From JAEUIG01 sp046349775 (GTDB lineage: Bacteria; Planctomycetota; Planctomycetia; Planctomycetales; Planctomycetaceae), in contig JAXMBS010000008.1 in the NCBI GenBank assembly GCA_046349775.1, positions 38,604-102,603 of the forward strand: a stretch of DNA of 64,000 nucleotides, written 5' to 3'. Positions 1 to 9,622 of this stretch are shown one piece after another. The translations under genes were made by a program, and so were the position numbers. The notes below the pieces were generated by a model that saw only the letters and a program-made list of their open reading frames with translations, had not been told where the DNA came from and ran no database searches. How positions within the stretch are numbered: the first letter of the stretch is position 1; the number at the start of each line of letters is the position of its first letter.

Positions 1-525
1 AAGACGTTCCTCGCGCTGGCGGCGAAATATGGCGAGGCGCCCGAGTTTCCGTCGTATTACTCGCACCTGTATCTGCATGAGCAGGCACTGGGGCGGGACG
101 ACACGCGGCATCTCGACGACCAGAACCGCCGCAACATGCAGGCGTACATGCAGAACGTCCACACGATGGAAGAACTCACACGGGTCAACACGAACCTTGC
201 GCTGCTGAAGATGCATCACGCTCAGAACGTCGCGGCCGGCAGCCGGACGATCGACGTGGAAGTGTGCGGCCTGCGGATCGGCGAGTTCGTCCTGGTGACG
301 TTCCCCGGCGAACTCACCGTGCGCATCGGCCTCGGGATCAAGCAGCGCTCTCCGCATGCAAAGACGTTCGTGGCGGGTTACACGAACGGCTACATCTACT
401 ACTGCCCGACGGTGGAACAGCTCGCCAACCGCGGCCACGCCCAGGAGGACAGCGACTGCATCCTCGCCGAGGAGTGGCAGGAGCAGTTCGAGACGCACGT
501 CACCGACCTGTTGAAGCGCCTTTAA
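1..525 (+). CDS. Neutral/alkaline ceramidase-like protein, C-terminal part (5' end outside window)
   Basis: The frame is open from base 1 to the TAA at 523-525, so only the last 174 residues are visible. The end of the protein has a pattern typical of the neutral/alkaline non-lysosomal ceramidase N-domain proteins common in planctomycetes: a G-E-F-V-L-V-T-F-P-G-E-L stretch, then I-K-Q-R-S-P, then T-F-V-A-G-Y-T-N-G-Y-I-Y-Y. Family members hydrolyse N-acyl-sphingosine or act on unknown substrates outside the cytoplasm. The catalytic residues and any signal peptide would lie in the missing N-terminal part, so activity cannot be judged. The gene is followed by an inverted repeat and then by an opposing kelch gene. 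Confidence 0.65.
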   Translation, partial: KTFLALAAKYGEAPEFPSYYSHLYLHEQALGRDDTRHLDDQNRRNMQAYMQNVHTMEELTRVNTNLALLKMHHAQNVAAGSRTIDVEVCGLRIGEFVLVTFPGELTVRIGLGIKQRSPHAKTFVAGYTNGYIYYCPTVEQLANRGHAQEDSDCILAEEWQEQFETHVTDLLKRL

Positions 526-527
526 GA

Positions 528-690
528 TTGACGCAAAGTCGCAGAGACCCGAAGACGCGCAGAAAAATTCCTCAGGTCTTGGCCATAACGCTTCACTTCC
601 TGATCGAAATCCAGGGGAACGCGCGAATCATTCCCTTCTGAAATTCAATTCCCTTTGCGCGTCTCTGCGTCTTCTCGCCTTTGCGTCAAA
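528..690. repeat. Intergenic inverted repeat, acgcaaag family
   Basis: The left arm (528-548, beginning ttgacgcaaagtcgcagaga) and the right arm (653-690, ending tttgcgtcaaa) are imperfect inverted copies of each other. The same motif, with gcaaagtcgcagagac identical over 16 bases, recurs at 52757-52772. It lies between two convergent genes, so it may also act as a bidirectional terminator. Confidence 0.5.
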
Positions 691-708
691 TCTGCTTGGA
701 GTGAATTG

Positions 709-1725
709 CTATTTCCCAAAATCCTTCGGCAGCTCCAGCGACCAGACTTCACTACTGAGTGGTTTGGCGTGGCCGCCGGCGATCCACAGCTTGTCGCGAT
801 GGACGTACGCCGAGTGCTCGTGACGCTCCTTCCAGATCACGTTTGACCTAAGCTGCGTCCAGTCGCGGCCGTTCTGCGAGTACCACACGTCGCCGAGGTT
901 CTCCCAGTTGTCGCCGACTTTGTGCGCGCCGCCGAGAACCCACATCCGGTCGCGGTACACTGCGGACGAGAACCAGATTCTCCCGGACCACGGGGCGGAT
1001 GCCGTGCACTGCTCCCAATGTGTGCCGTCCTCCGTGACCCACACGTCGTTCTTCGCCTGGTAGTTCGGTACGTAGTTGCCGCCGCCGAAGACGTACAGCT
1101 TGCCGTCGAGAACCGCGCACTGGTGATACGCCCGCGGCGACCAGCCGGCGTGCGCGGCGACGAGCGTCCAGTTTTTGCCGTCGGTCGATGACCAGACGTC
1201 GTTCTTCAGATTCGAATCATCGCCGAAGTAGTAGTCTTCGACCCCGCCGAGGACCCACATCTTGCCTTGGAAATCGGCGACAGCGGCAGAGATGCGCGGC
1301 GTCCAGCCAGCGTGCTCCGTGACTTTTTCCCAACTCACGCCGTCGGTCGATGACCAGACGGCGTTGCTCGAGGAGTGCCCCGGCAGCCGGCCGTTGAACC
1401 AGCCCCCCATGAACCACATCTTCTCCCCGTAGGTCAGCGACATCGCAAGATCGCTGTGCGCCCAGCCCGGTTCTTTGTCCGTGGGCTTGAGCACCAGATC
1501 CCAGGTCTTGCCGTCGGCCGAGCTCCACACGTCGCGCGGCGGCGGGCTGAAGGAGTCGAACCAGCCGCCGAAAATCCACAGCCGGTCGTGGAACGCGACC
1601 TCCCCCTGCGAATCGCGGGCCTGCCAGCCGGCGGCGTCCGTGACTTTGACCCAGTCCGGGCCGGGCGTCTGGGCCACGCTTGTTGAGGCGCCCAGCACGA
1701 CGAACAGTCCGATGACCTTGTGCAT
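709..1725 (-). CDS. Secreted kelch-repeat beta-propeller protein
   Basis: A 338-residue protein. The chosen ATG (1723-1725) is preceded by gaggaaag and starts a good signal peptide (MHKVIGLFVVLGASTSVAQ). The frame is open further upstream, but that extension is arginine-rich and unlike a protein. The mature part has about five repeats of roughly 55 residues. Each carries an aromatic W-x-x-R-x-x-H/S-A element, a W-V-L/I-F-G-G strand and a D-V-W-S-S-T-D-G-x-x-W strand, the hallmarks of galactose-oxidase-like/kelch propellers. No catalytic residues of galactose oxidase are recognisable, so a binding role outside the cytoplasm is more likely than an enzyme. It diverges from the sugar dehydrogenase gene starting at 1918. 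Confidence 0.7.
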   Translation of the reverse strand: MHKVIGLFVVLGASTSVAQTPGPDWVKVTDAAGWQARDSQGEVAFHDRLWIFGGWFDSFSPPPRDVWSSADGKTWDLVLKPTDKEPGWAHSDLAMSLTYGEKMWFMGGWFNGRLPGHSSSNAVWSSTDGVSWEKVTEHAGWTPRISAAVADFQGKMWVLGGVEDYYFGDDSNLKNDVWSSTDGKNWTLVAAHAGWSPRAYHQCAVLDGKLYVFGGGNYVPNYQAKNDVWVTEDGTHWEQCTASAPWSGRIWFSSAVYRDRMWVLGGAHKVGDNWENLGDVWYSQNGRDWTQLRSNVIWKERHEHSAYVHRDKLWIAGGHAKPLSSEVWSLELPKDFGK

Positions 1726-1917
1726 TGCTTTCCTCGATCGGATCCTCGATGCAGACGAATCCCGTGTCGATCCTATCGGCATCGCGCGCAGTCGAGCAAT
1801 CGCCGGGCCGCGCGACCCGGCCGTGCGGTGACATCTCTCGCCGCCCGGTGGTATGCTCGCGGACGTCAGGCGTTCAGCAGTCCGGGCTGCTTTCCAAGAC
1901 AACGGGAGCCACGAACG

Positions 1918-4843
1918 ATGCGGTTGCTGATTGGTCTGGCGTGCTGGTGTGTGTCGAGCGGTGCGGGATGGGCTTCGCAGCCGAGCGTCCTGCCTCGACT
2001 GCTCGCGCATCGCCGGCTCCCCCGACCCGCAGCCTCCCTACGTTGTTGAGCCGGCGTTTCCGCACCTGACGTTCGACAAGCCGCTGGAATTCCTGCCGAT
2101 TCCGGGAACAAACCGGTTCTTCGTCCTCGAAACTGCCGGCAAGCTGTTGTCGATCACGAATGATCGCGAGACGACGCAGGCCGATCTGGCTGTCGACTTT
2201 CACGCCGCGCGACCGGAGATCACCGCTGCGTATTCGATCACCACGCACCCGCAGTACGAGCAGAACCACTACGTCTATGTCTGCACGATCGCCGGCGCCG
2301 ATCAGCAGAACGGGTCCGTCATCTCGCGGTTCACGGTCACGCCGACCGATCCGCCGACGATCGATCCCGCGACCGAGCAGATCGTCTATCGCTGGTGGGC
2401 CGGCGGACACAACGGCTGCGCCATCCGTTTCGGCAACGACGGATATCTGTACATCTCGACCGGCGACGGCGCCGGTCCCGATCCGCCGGACACGCTGCGC
2501 TCCGGGCAGGACATCAGCAACGTCCTCTCCTGCATGCTGCGCATCGACGTCGACCATCCCGACGGCGACAAGCCCTATTCGGTTCCGTCGGACAACCCGT
2601 TCGTCGGCATGCCCAACGCCCGCCCCGAAATCTGGGCGTACGGTTTTCGTAATCCCTGGCGAACGAGCATCGACCATGCGACCGGCGATCTGTGGGTCGG
2701 CGATGTCGGCTGGCAGTTGTGGGAGATGATCTACCGCGTTGAAAAAGGGGGCAACTACGGCTGGGCGATCACCGAAGGCCCGCAGCCGGTGCTCCCGGAA
2801 GTCACGCCCGGTCCCACGCCGATCCTGCCCCCGACGGTCGCCCATCCGCACTCCGAAGCTGCATCAATCACCGGCGGCTACGTCTATCACGGCTCACGTC
2901 TGCCCGAACTGCGGGGGGTCTATATTTACGGCGACTACCAGACCGGGCGCGTGTGGGGCCTGCGGCATGACGGCAATGCCGTCACCTGGCATCACGAGCT
3001 GGCGCACACTCCGCTGGCACTCGTCTCGTTTGGCGAAGGGCTGGACGGGGAGCTGTATCTGGTCGACTACGAGCGCACGAAGACGATTCATCGGCTCGTG
3101 CCGAATCCGCGGGCCGAACAGCGGTCAACCTTTCCGCGCAAGCTCAGCGACACGGGCTTGTTTACCGACGCCGCCCGGCAGACGTCGTCGGCGGGCGTCC
3201 TCCCGTATGACATTAACGCGAAGCAATGGGCTGACTTTACAACCTCCGAGCGCTGGATGGCCGCCCCGGGCAGCGAACCGGTGCAGATCGACGACAAAGG
3301 CGTCTGGCGATTTCCCGATGGCGCTGTCCTCGCCAAAACCGTCAGCATTGAGATGGAACGGGGCGTGCCGTCCTCACAACGACGACTGGAGACCCAGATC
3401 CTCCATCGCGAAGACGGCGCCTGGCTGCCGTACACCTACCGCTGGAACGTGGAGCAGACCGATGCCGAATTGGTCCACTCCGTCGGCGCGAGCGAAACAC
3501 TCTCGATCAAGGATGCCGACGCTCCGGGCGGCGTTCGCGAGCAGACCTATCGCTTCGCCAGCCGCGCGGAATGCCAGTTGTGTCACAACGCCTGGGTCGA
3601 GGCACGCTCGACGATGCTCGGGGTGCAGACCGCCTCGCCGCTGGCGGTGACCACTCCGCAGCTCAATCGGCCGGTCGGACATGCCAATGGGACCGAGAAC
3701 CAGCTGGCTGTTCTCACACAGTCCGGCTGGGTGAGCGGTGCCGTGCCGGAGGATGCGCCGAGGTTCGCCGATCCGCGCGACACGCATGCCGACCTGAACG
3801 AACGTGTGCGATCGTATCTGCACGTCAACTGTTCGCACTGCCATCAGATCCACGCCGGCGGCACGGCGACGATCAATCTCACGCACGACGTTCCACTCGC
3901 AGACGCCAAACTGATCGACGTGCGACCGACGCAGGGAACGTTCGGACTGTCGGACGCGCGGCTGGTGGCGTCGCGCGATCCGCTGGCCTCCGTGCTGCTG
4001 TACCGGATTGCCAAGACCGGCGGCGGGCGGATGCCGCGGCTTGGATCAGAATTTGTCGATGACCAGGCGGTCGCGATGATCTCCGACTGGATTGCACAGC
4101 TTCCACTGCCGGCGAACTCGCCGCCGCACAACCGGCATAAGGAACGGACGCTCGCAGCGCTGGCTGGGGTTCAGACCGGCACTGCCGAAGTGCGAGCGGC
4201 CGCCGTGCAGACGTTGATTGCCGACACGCGCGGAGCATTCGCGCTCGCACGGAAGCTGGAATCAGGCGCAATTACAGGGGACGCCCGGGCCGACGTCCTC
4301 GCGGCGACGGCGCAGCATCCGCAGGCCGAAATTCGCGACTTGTTCGAGCGGTTCATCCCCGCCTCTCAGCGGGTGCATCGGTTGGGAGAGACGGTCGACG
4401 TCGACAAGCTGCTGGCGATGAAAGGCAGCGCCGAGCAGGGGCGGTCGCTGTTCTTTCGCGACGGCGCCGCAGCGTGCAAGAACTGCCACCGCCTGGCAGG
4501 ACAGGGGACTGAACTGGGGCCCGACCTGAGTCAGATCGGCAAGAAATACCCGCCGCGCGATTTGCTGTCGCAGATTCTGGATCCCTCGAAGCAGATGGAC
4601 CCGAAGTACGTGCCGTACATTCTCGAAACCACGTCCGGACGCGTCGTCTCCGGCCTGCTGGTGGAGAAAACGGAGCAGGCGGTCCGGCTGCGCGATACGC
4701 GCAACGAGGAGATCCGCGTCCCGGCGGATGAGATCGAGCTGCTCGTTCCGCAGCAGAAGTCGCTGATGCCCGACCTGCTGCTGCGCGACATGACGCCGCA
4801 ACAGGTTGCCGACCTGCTGGCGTTCCTGGGAGGATTGAAGTGA
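1918..4843 (+). CDS. PQQ-type glucose/sorbosone dehydrogenase fused to c-type haem domains (frameshift in signal peptide region)
   Basis: A periplasmic oxidoreductase of about 970 residues. The first half is a soluble aldose dehydrogenase (GSDH) propeller: G-S-P-D-P-Q-P-P-Y near the start, G-G-H-N-G-C-A-I-R-F, G-D-G-A-G-P-D-P-P-D, and W-A-Y-G-F-R-N-P-W-R. The second half has three CxxCH haem-binding sites at 3572-3586, 3830-3844 and 4475-4489. It ends with a planctomycete-type haem-binding module (C-K-N-C-H-R-L-A-G-Q-G and an L-D-P-S-K-Q segment). The dehydrogenase would oxidise a sugar with PQQ and pass electrons to the haems. The natural start is probably ATG 1918, which gives the signal peptide MRLLIGLACWCVSSGAGWAS. 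That start is in another frame from the main body, and one extra base between about 1975 and 2030 would reconcile them. An internal ATG at 1931 has no signal peptide. Confidence 0.75.
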
Positions 4844-4893
4844 ACGGATTGTCCCGGGCACCTTTGTGTGTCCGTGACGATGACAGTGTGCTG

Positions 4894-5799
4894 TTATTGA
4901 CGCAAGAACTCAATGAGCAGCGCATTGACCCGCTCGGGCGCATCGTTCTGCACCCAGTGGCTGACTTCCGGTATCCGCTCGATCCGCAGCTGCGGCACCC
5001 ATTGCTCGAGCCCGTCGAGCAATCTGGGTGTCGCGAACGGATCGCGTTCGCCCCAAATCAGCAATGTCGGCACGCGAACTTCTTGCGGCCATCCGAACAC
5101 GTCTTTCCGATACCGGAGCGCCGCCCGGTAGTAGTTCAGCGGACCGGTCAGCGCCCCCGGCGCCGCAAACGCCCGTCGGTACTCGTCGATGTCCGCCAAC
5201 GTAAACGCTTCCGGATTGTGCGGCTGTGTCCGCCATGACTGCTCCAGCGCCGCACAATTGTTCCGGCCGATCAGGTACTCCGGCAATTTCGGCAACTGGA
5301 AGAAGAACGCGTACCACGATCGGAGCCATTGTCCTGGGTTCCGCCGCAGCTCGCGGGCGTATGCCGCCGGAAACGCAGCGTTCATGACGACGAGCTTGCG
5401 GACGAGTTGCGGATGCAGTGCCGCCAGTCGCCACGCAACGGCGCCGCCCCAGTCATGGCCGACAACATGCGCCTCGCCCCCGGCCAGCCGCCGGATCAAT
5501 TCCGCGACGTCGGCGACCAGCGCCGACATTCGGTACTGTTCCACTCCAGTCGGCTTGTCCGACAGGTTGAATCCACGCAGGTCCGCGGCAAGGACACCAA
5601 AACCGGCGTTCGCCAGCGCAGGAACCTGCCGCCGCCACGAGTACCAGAATTCCGGAAAACCGTGCAGCAAGATGACCGGCGGCCCGCTTCCGGCTTCGAC
5701 GACGTGCAGACTGACGTCGCCGATCGACACGCGGCGATCGCGCCAGCCCTGCCGAGTGAGCAGCTCACCGCCGGGTTGACTCCCAATGTCGTCCTTCAT
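4894..5799 (-). CDS. Alpha/beta hydrolase, epoxide hydrolase / haloacid dehalogenase type
   Basis: A 301-residue alpha/beta-hydrolase fold enzyme. With the ATG at 5797-5799, the oxyanion-hole motif H-G-F-P-E-F-W lies at residues 46-52 and the nucleophile elbow G-H-D-W-G-G has Asp at about residue 116. An aspartate nucleophile rather than serine points to epoxide hydrolases or fluoroacetate/haloalkane dehalogenases. Near the C-terminus W-G-E-R-D-P-F supplies a candidate acid and V-S-H-W the catalytic histidine. No signal peptide is visible, so it is probably cytoplasmic. A start upstream at TTG 5814 is possible but adds only five residues. The substrate cannot be deduced. It converges with the sugar dehydrogenase, with 50 bases between the stops. 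Confidence 0.75.
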   Translation of the reverse strand: MKDDIGSQPGGELLTRQGWRDRRVSIGDVSLHVVEAGSGPPVILLHGFPEFWYSWRRQVPALANAGFGVLAADLRGFNLSDKPTGVEQYRMSALVADVAELIRRLAGGEAHVVGHDWGGAVAWRLAALHPQLVRKLVVMNAAFPAAYARELRRNPGQWLRSWYAFFFQLPKLPEYLIGRNNCAALEQSWRTQPHNPEAFTLADIDEYRRAFAAPGALTGPLNYYRAALRYRKDVFGWPQEVRVPTLLIWGERDPFATPRLLDGLEQWVPQLRIERIPEVSHWVQNDAPERVNALLIEFLRQ

Positions 5800-5973
5800 C
5801 AACGCAGAACACAACGCGTGTCAATCTTCAAAAGAAGAAAGAAGAACCGCTCATCGACGCTGATGAACGCTGAATTCTGATCTGCCCAAATCATTCGCCA
5901 ATCAAACGAACGAATTGAGTCGGATACAGTGCCAAGAGCGCCCGACGCGTTTATTGGCGGTTCACGTTCATGC

Positions 5974-7533
5974 TTAACGCTTCTGGAACCCGGCGCCGTA
6001 CTTGCCGACCATCTCGCGCTCCACCTGTGAGCGCTCGTTCTGGATCATCTGCCAGATTTCTGTCCGCTGTGGTTCGCCTTGCTGGACGACTTCGGCCTGC
6101 TTCTGCCGGACTTCGGCGAGGTTACTCGTGACGTTGGTGTAGGTCGGCATGCCGTAGTTGTACGCGCCCCACGCTGTCCGCGCGCCGCCCCACCACCAAT
6201 CAAAGCCGCTGTTGTAGGTCTGATACTGCTGAACGTTGTAGACGACCGACGAATCGAGCGCGTTCACCTGGACCGCGACCCCCCGCAGCGACGCTCCCAG
6301 GGCCCGCAGTTTTCCGCTGATGTCGCTGCCATATTTGAGCAGTTCCGGATCGACGCCGGCCGACGGGAGCCGGTCGATCTTGTCGGCGAAGTTGAAGTGC
6401 CATTGCGCCGTGCGGGTGTAGCTGCTCGAACGGCTACGCGCCTTGTCCAAGTCTTCCACGATCCGGTTCACCGCCTGGTAGTAGCGCCGGGACGCCTCGG
6501 CATCGGGTTGCGACGAGGCCTGTGCCGGGGTAGGGGAGGGGGGAGTCGGCTCCGCGCGTCCCATCGCCGACGGCGGCGGCGGGGTCGTGATCAGACTTAG
6601 AACGCGCCGCAGACCTCGTCCGACAGCGATGTCTTGAGCGACACGGTTTTGCCTTGAACAGCGGTCTTGCGCGTGCTCCAGTTCATCGACGGCGGCGCCG
6701 GCGTCGTTCAGGAATTCGACGAGCAACGGCTTGATGAACTGTCCCTCGTCGCCGATCGCCGGCCGAAGTCCGTGCGGATTTCGGCCGTCGTCTCGGCGTC
6801 GGTGTGAATGGCCAGCCGCGCCTCCCTGCAGCGACTGGAAATCGACGACCAGTGCCGCACTGGCTTTGCCGTTATTGCCCACGGCCTCGGAACTGTCGAT
6901 ACGGTGCCGAATCGTTGCCGGATCAAACAGATCATGCAGATCGATGGCGAGGACGATCTGCGCCGACGTCTCGGCGGCGGCGGCGCTCAAATATTCGCTG
7001 ATCGACGGCCGGCCGCGGCCCCTCACCTCCTGGACCCAGCGCGACGTGTCTTGCCGCGTCGCCGGAGCGATGCCGCCCAGGATGTGTCGGCCGTTGTCCG
7101 TCGCCGGGAACTCCACGAAGTACCCGTTGTACCGGTGCGACTGCACGCTCTGCAGTCCGCCAAGGTCCTGCACTTCCGATTCTTCACGCTTGGCAACGAG
7201 AGAAATGTCCGCTCCCGCCGGCAGGGGCAGCACGACCACGGTCCACTCGCCCCCCTGTGTGCCAGGGCGGACGTAAGATCCGCGCACGAGCACGTCGACC
7301 CACGGCGGAATCGTGACGGCCCCCTGCAGGAATTCCGATTCGTGTTTCTGCGCCCAGCCCTCTTTCTGGCCGCGCGGACTCTGGGTCAATTCCTTCACGC
7401 GGAGAACGGAGAGCGTATTCGCGTCCGCCGGTATGTATTGCAGCAAAGGCGAGACGTCCTGGCCGAAGCCGGCCGCCGTCCAGAACAGCGCGATTCCCAG
7501 AACGCAGCAGGCTGTTGACATCGGAGTTCGCAT
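5974..7533 (-). CDS. Secreted hypothetical protein, reading frame disturbed at 6600-6815
   Basis: About 519 residues from ATG 7533, with a signal peptide (S-T-A-C-C-V-L-G-I-A-L-F-W-T-A-A-G-F-G-Q). I do not recognise the family. The N-terminal half is acidic/neutral with an I-P-A-D-A-N-T-L-S-V-L-R-V motif often seen in planctomycete secreted proteins. The C-terminal half is helical, with W-W-W-G-G and Q-rich segments. Between 6600 and 6815 the protein-like sequence switches frame about four times. For example, A-R-L-A-I-H-T-D-A-E-T-T lies in one alternate frame at about 6760-6815, and K-T-A-V-Q-G-K-T-V-S-L-K-T-S in another at about 6603-6665. The uninterrupted frame is therefore only apparent. 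Sequencing indels or gene decay would explain this equally well. Confidence 0.5.
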   Translation of the reverse strand: MRTPMSTACCVLGIALFWTAAGFGQDVSPLLQYIPADANTLSVLRVKELTQSPRGQKEGWAQKHESEFLQGAVTIPPWVDVLVRGSYVRPGTQGGEWTVVVLPLPAGADISLVAKREESEVQDLGGLQSVQSHRYNGYFVEFPATDNGRHILGGIAPATRQDTSRWVQEVRGRGRPSISEYLSAAAAETSAQIVLAIDLHDLFDPATIRHRIDSSEAVGNNGKASAALVVDFQSLQGGAAGHSHRRRDDGRNPHGLRPAIGDEGQFIKPLLVEFLNDAGAAVDELEHAQDRCSRQNRVAQDIAVGRGLRRVLSLITTPPPPSAMGRAEPTPPSPTPAQASSQPDAEASRRYYQAVNRIVEDLDKARSRSSSYTRTAQWHFNFADKIDRLPSAGVDPELLKYGSDISGKLRALGASLRGVAVQVNALDSSVVYNVQQYQTYNSGFDWWWGGARTAWGAYNYGMPTYTNVTSNLAEVRQKQAEVVQQGEPQRTEIWQMIQNERSQVEREMVGKYGAGFQKR

Positions 7534-7607
7534 GACGATTCTCTCTCGGTGGTCGGTTCGAAGCGGCAGGAGTGGTCGTTGTATTCCCAACGTTGACGCA
7601 TCGTCCA

Positions 7608-8303
7608 TCAGCGGGGATCCCTGGATCCGTTCCGGGACCGGAATAACCGCGGGTTCGCACGCACAAATTTAACAACACCGTCGGCAATGAACGAGTAACG
7701 CCCGCTCTTCGAATACGCGTACCCCATCAGCGCGACGACAACGGCCCCTGCTGAATCGACGATCAGGTCTTGCATCGTATCCACAACTCCGGTCTCGGTA
7801 CTCTGCATGTTGGCCGACGTAAACTGGTCCACGACGAACTCGAAGATCTCCCAGAGCACTCCCAGAAACACGGCGAACGTCACGGCGAAGAAACACACGA
7901 AACCCGGTTTCATCCCGGCCGGAATCCGGTCCGTGCTGTTGAGCCAGAACAGCACGACGAACCCGACAATGCCGAGCAGGAAGCCGGAGCCGGTGTGCAG
8001 CACGATGTCCCACCACCAGTACTTGTAGTAAAAGTCGGTGGCCGAGCCGAGAAACAGCGACAGGAACACGAAGAACGCCGCAATGCAGTTGAACTCCGGC
8101 GGCACAATGATCCGGTAGCGCCGGTCGAGCACCGCGGGCGCGAGCGTCAGCAGGATCACCGCTGCCGTAAGAAACACGTTCTCCCAGTCGCGGCGCAGCG
8201 CGAACAGCACCAGCCCGAGGATCAGCAGCGCCTGCAGGAGGGCCGTGATCGTCAGATAGATATTGCGTTGTTCGGGATCGGGCTGTGGTCGTGATGCGGT
8301 CAT
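7608..8303 (-). CDS. Multi-pass membrane protein, DUF2238 / YjdF-like
   Basis: A 231-residue integral membrane protein from ATG 8301-8303; an upstream GTG would add 15 poorly supported residues. At least five hydrophobic helices are visible. The family-typical segments are W-W-D-I-V-L-H-T-G-S-G-F-L-L-G, then G-V-L-W-E-I-F-E-F, then D-T-M-Q-D-L-I-V-D-S-A-G-A. These match the conserved His and acidic positions of the DUF2238/YjdF family, whose function is unknown. The positively charged C-terminal tail probably faces the cytoplasm. It is on the same strand as the preceding disturbed gene and lies upstream of it, with 74 bases between, so the two may be co-transcribed. Confidence 0.7.
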   Translation of the reverse strand: MTASRPQPDPEQRNIYLTITALLQALLILGLVLFALRRDWENVFLTAAVILLTLAPAVLDRRYRIIVPPEFNCIAAFFVFLSLFLGSATDFYYKYWWWDIVLHTGSGFLLGIVGFVVLFWLNSTDRIPAGMKPGFVCFFAVTFAVFLGVLWEIFEFVVDQFTSANMQSTETGVVDTMQDLIVDSAGAVVVALMGYAYSKSGRYSFIADGVVKFVRANPRLFRSRNGSRDPR

Positions 8304-8526
8304 CCGCAGCGAGCAGGGACGAACATCGGCGTCTTCGCAGAACTGCACGACGCCGGTATCTGGCCGCGATTATCGGGCCGGTAATCCGTCGGCGTCAACG
8401 CCGTCGCCGAGGCCGCGATCCGCAGTTCTTCCAGGTGCGCCAGACTTCAGGTTGCAAATTCCACAGAATCGACAGACGATCCGCCACTGAGAACTCGTCG
8501 AACCGCCGCCAAACCAGGTTCCGCGC

Positions 8527-9549
8527 ATGTTGAAAACATGGACACTGTTCGTGCTGGCGCTCATCGGGCCGGCCGGCCCTGTGCAGGCGGCGGACGAACC
8601 TGCACAGCCGGTCCCGTCGCTCGAACGCTGGCTCGGCCCCCAGAACTGGGTCCGCGACGTCGACCATCCGGTCGTTGAGCTCGGCCAGCCCGGCCAGTTT
8701 GATGACCGGCATCTGTTCGCTCCCTGCGTCGCACGAATCGACGGACGGTTCCTGCTCTGGTACAGCGGATCAACACAGGACGTCGCCAATCGCGTGTTCT
8801 CGCTGGGGCTGGCGACCAGCGATGACGGCCGCACATTCGTCAAGCATGCGGCAAATCCGGTGCTGAAGTTTGAGGATGGCCGTCGTTCCGTGCTGACGGC
8901 CGCGCTCCTGCGCGGGCCGGACGGCGTTCCCCTCTATGAAGACGGTCGTCTGAGAATGTGGTTCGCGGCGACCGATTTCGTCGTCGGCCACGGACTGCAT
9001 ACGCTGCACGAGTCAACGAGCGTCGACGGCATCGCGTGGTCGCCCCCGTCGATGCCGCTGCTCGAGCACGTCTATGCGCCGGCCGTCATCAAGGATCAGC
9101 AGGGCTACCGCATGTGGTACACCGATGTTGGGGTTGACCCGTGGGTGCTCCGCACCGCCAGCAGTCATGACGGCCGCGAATGGTCGGTCCGTGCGGACCC
9201 CATCATCAACATCGATCAGCCGTGGGAGCACGGGAGGTTGTTCTATCCCTATGTGCTGCAGACCGGCGGAGTCTATCTGATGTGGTACGGCAGCTACTGG
9301 TCCGACAATTCCAACAAGACCGCCCTTGGCTTTGCGGTGAGCGTCGACGGCATTCAATGGCACAAGCATCCGCAGAACCCCGTCTTTCGGCCGGATCCCG
9401 CACGCGCTTGGGAGTCGAATTACACGACGAGCCAGACGGTGCTGCGGCTCGACGACGGCAGCTTCCGCATCTGGTACGCGAGCCGGAAGTCGCCTCCCTT
9501 TGTCAACAAGTATTTTGCGATCGGTACTGCTCGCTGGGACGGACCTTGA
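8527..9549 (+). CDS. Secreted GH43/GH32-type beta-propeller, putative glycoside hydrolase
   Basis: A 340-residue protein starting at ATG 8527 with a clear signal peptide ending near V-Q-A-A-D. The mature protein shows repeated blades: F-L-L-W-Y-S-G-S, L-G-L-A-T-S-D-D-G-R-T-F, R-M-W-Y-T-D-V-G, Y-L-M-W-Y-G-S-Y-W-S, and F-R-I-W-Y-A-S. This W-Y-x-G/A plus S-x-D-G-x-x-W/F pattern is typical of five-bladed GH43/GH62/GH130-like propellers. The catalytic acids cannot be assigned by eye, so the substrate is unknown. It probably acts outside the cytoplasm on polysaccharide. It is followed 73 bases later by marC on the same strand, without an evident functional link. Confidence 0.65.
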   Translation: MLKTWTLFVLALIGPAGPVQAADEPAQPVPSLERWLGPQNWVRDVDHPVVELGQPGQFDDRHLFAPCVARIDGRFLLWYSGSTQDVANRVFSLGLATSDDGRTFVKHAANPVLKFEDGRRSVLTAALLRGPDGVPLYEDGRLRMWFAATDFVVGHGLHTLHESTSVDGIAWSPPSMPLLEHVYAPAVIKDQQGYRMWYTDVGVDPWVLRTASSHDGREWSVRADPIINIDQPWEHGRLFYPYVLQTGGVYLMWYGSYWSDNSNKTALGFAVSVDGIQWHKHPQNPVFRPDPARAWESNYTTSQTVLRLDDGSFRIWYASRKSPPFVNKYFAIGTARWDGP

Positions 9550-9622
9550 TGTTTCACGTGAAACGAACGTCACCGCCCGCGAAGTTCCCCAGACTGCGCC
9601 GATTTGCGGCTTGAGACCCGGC

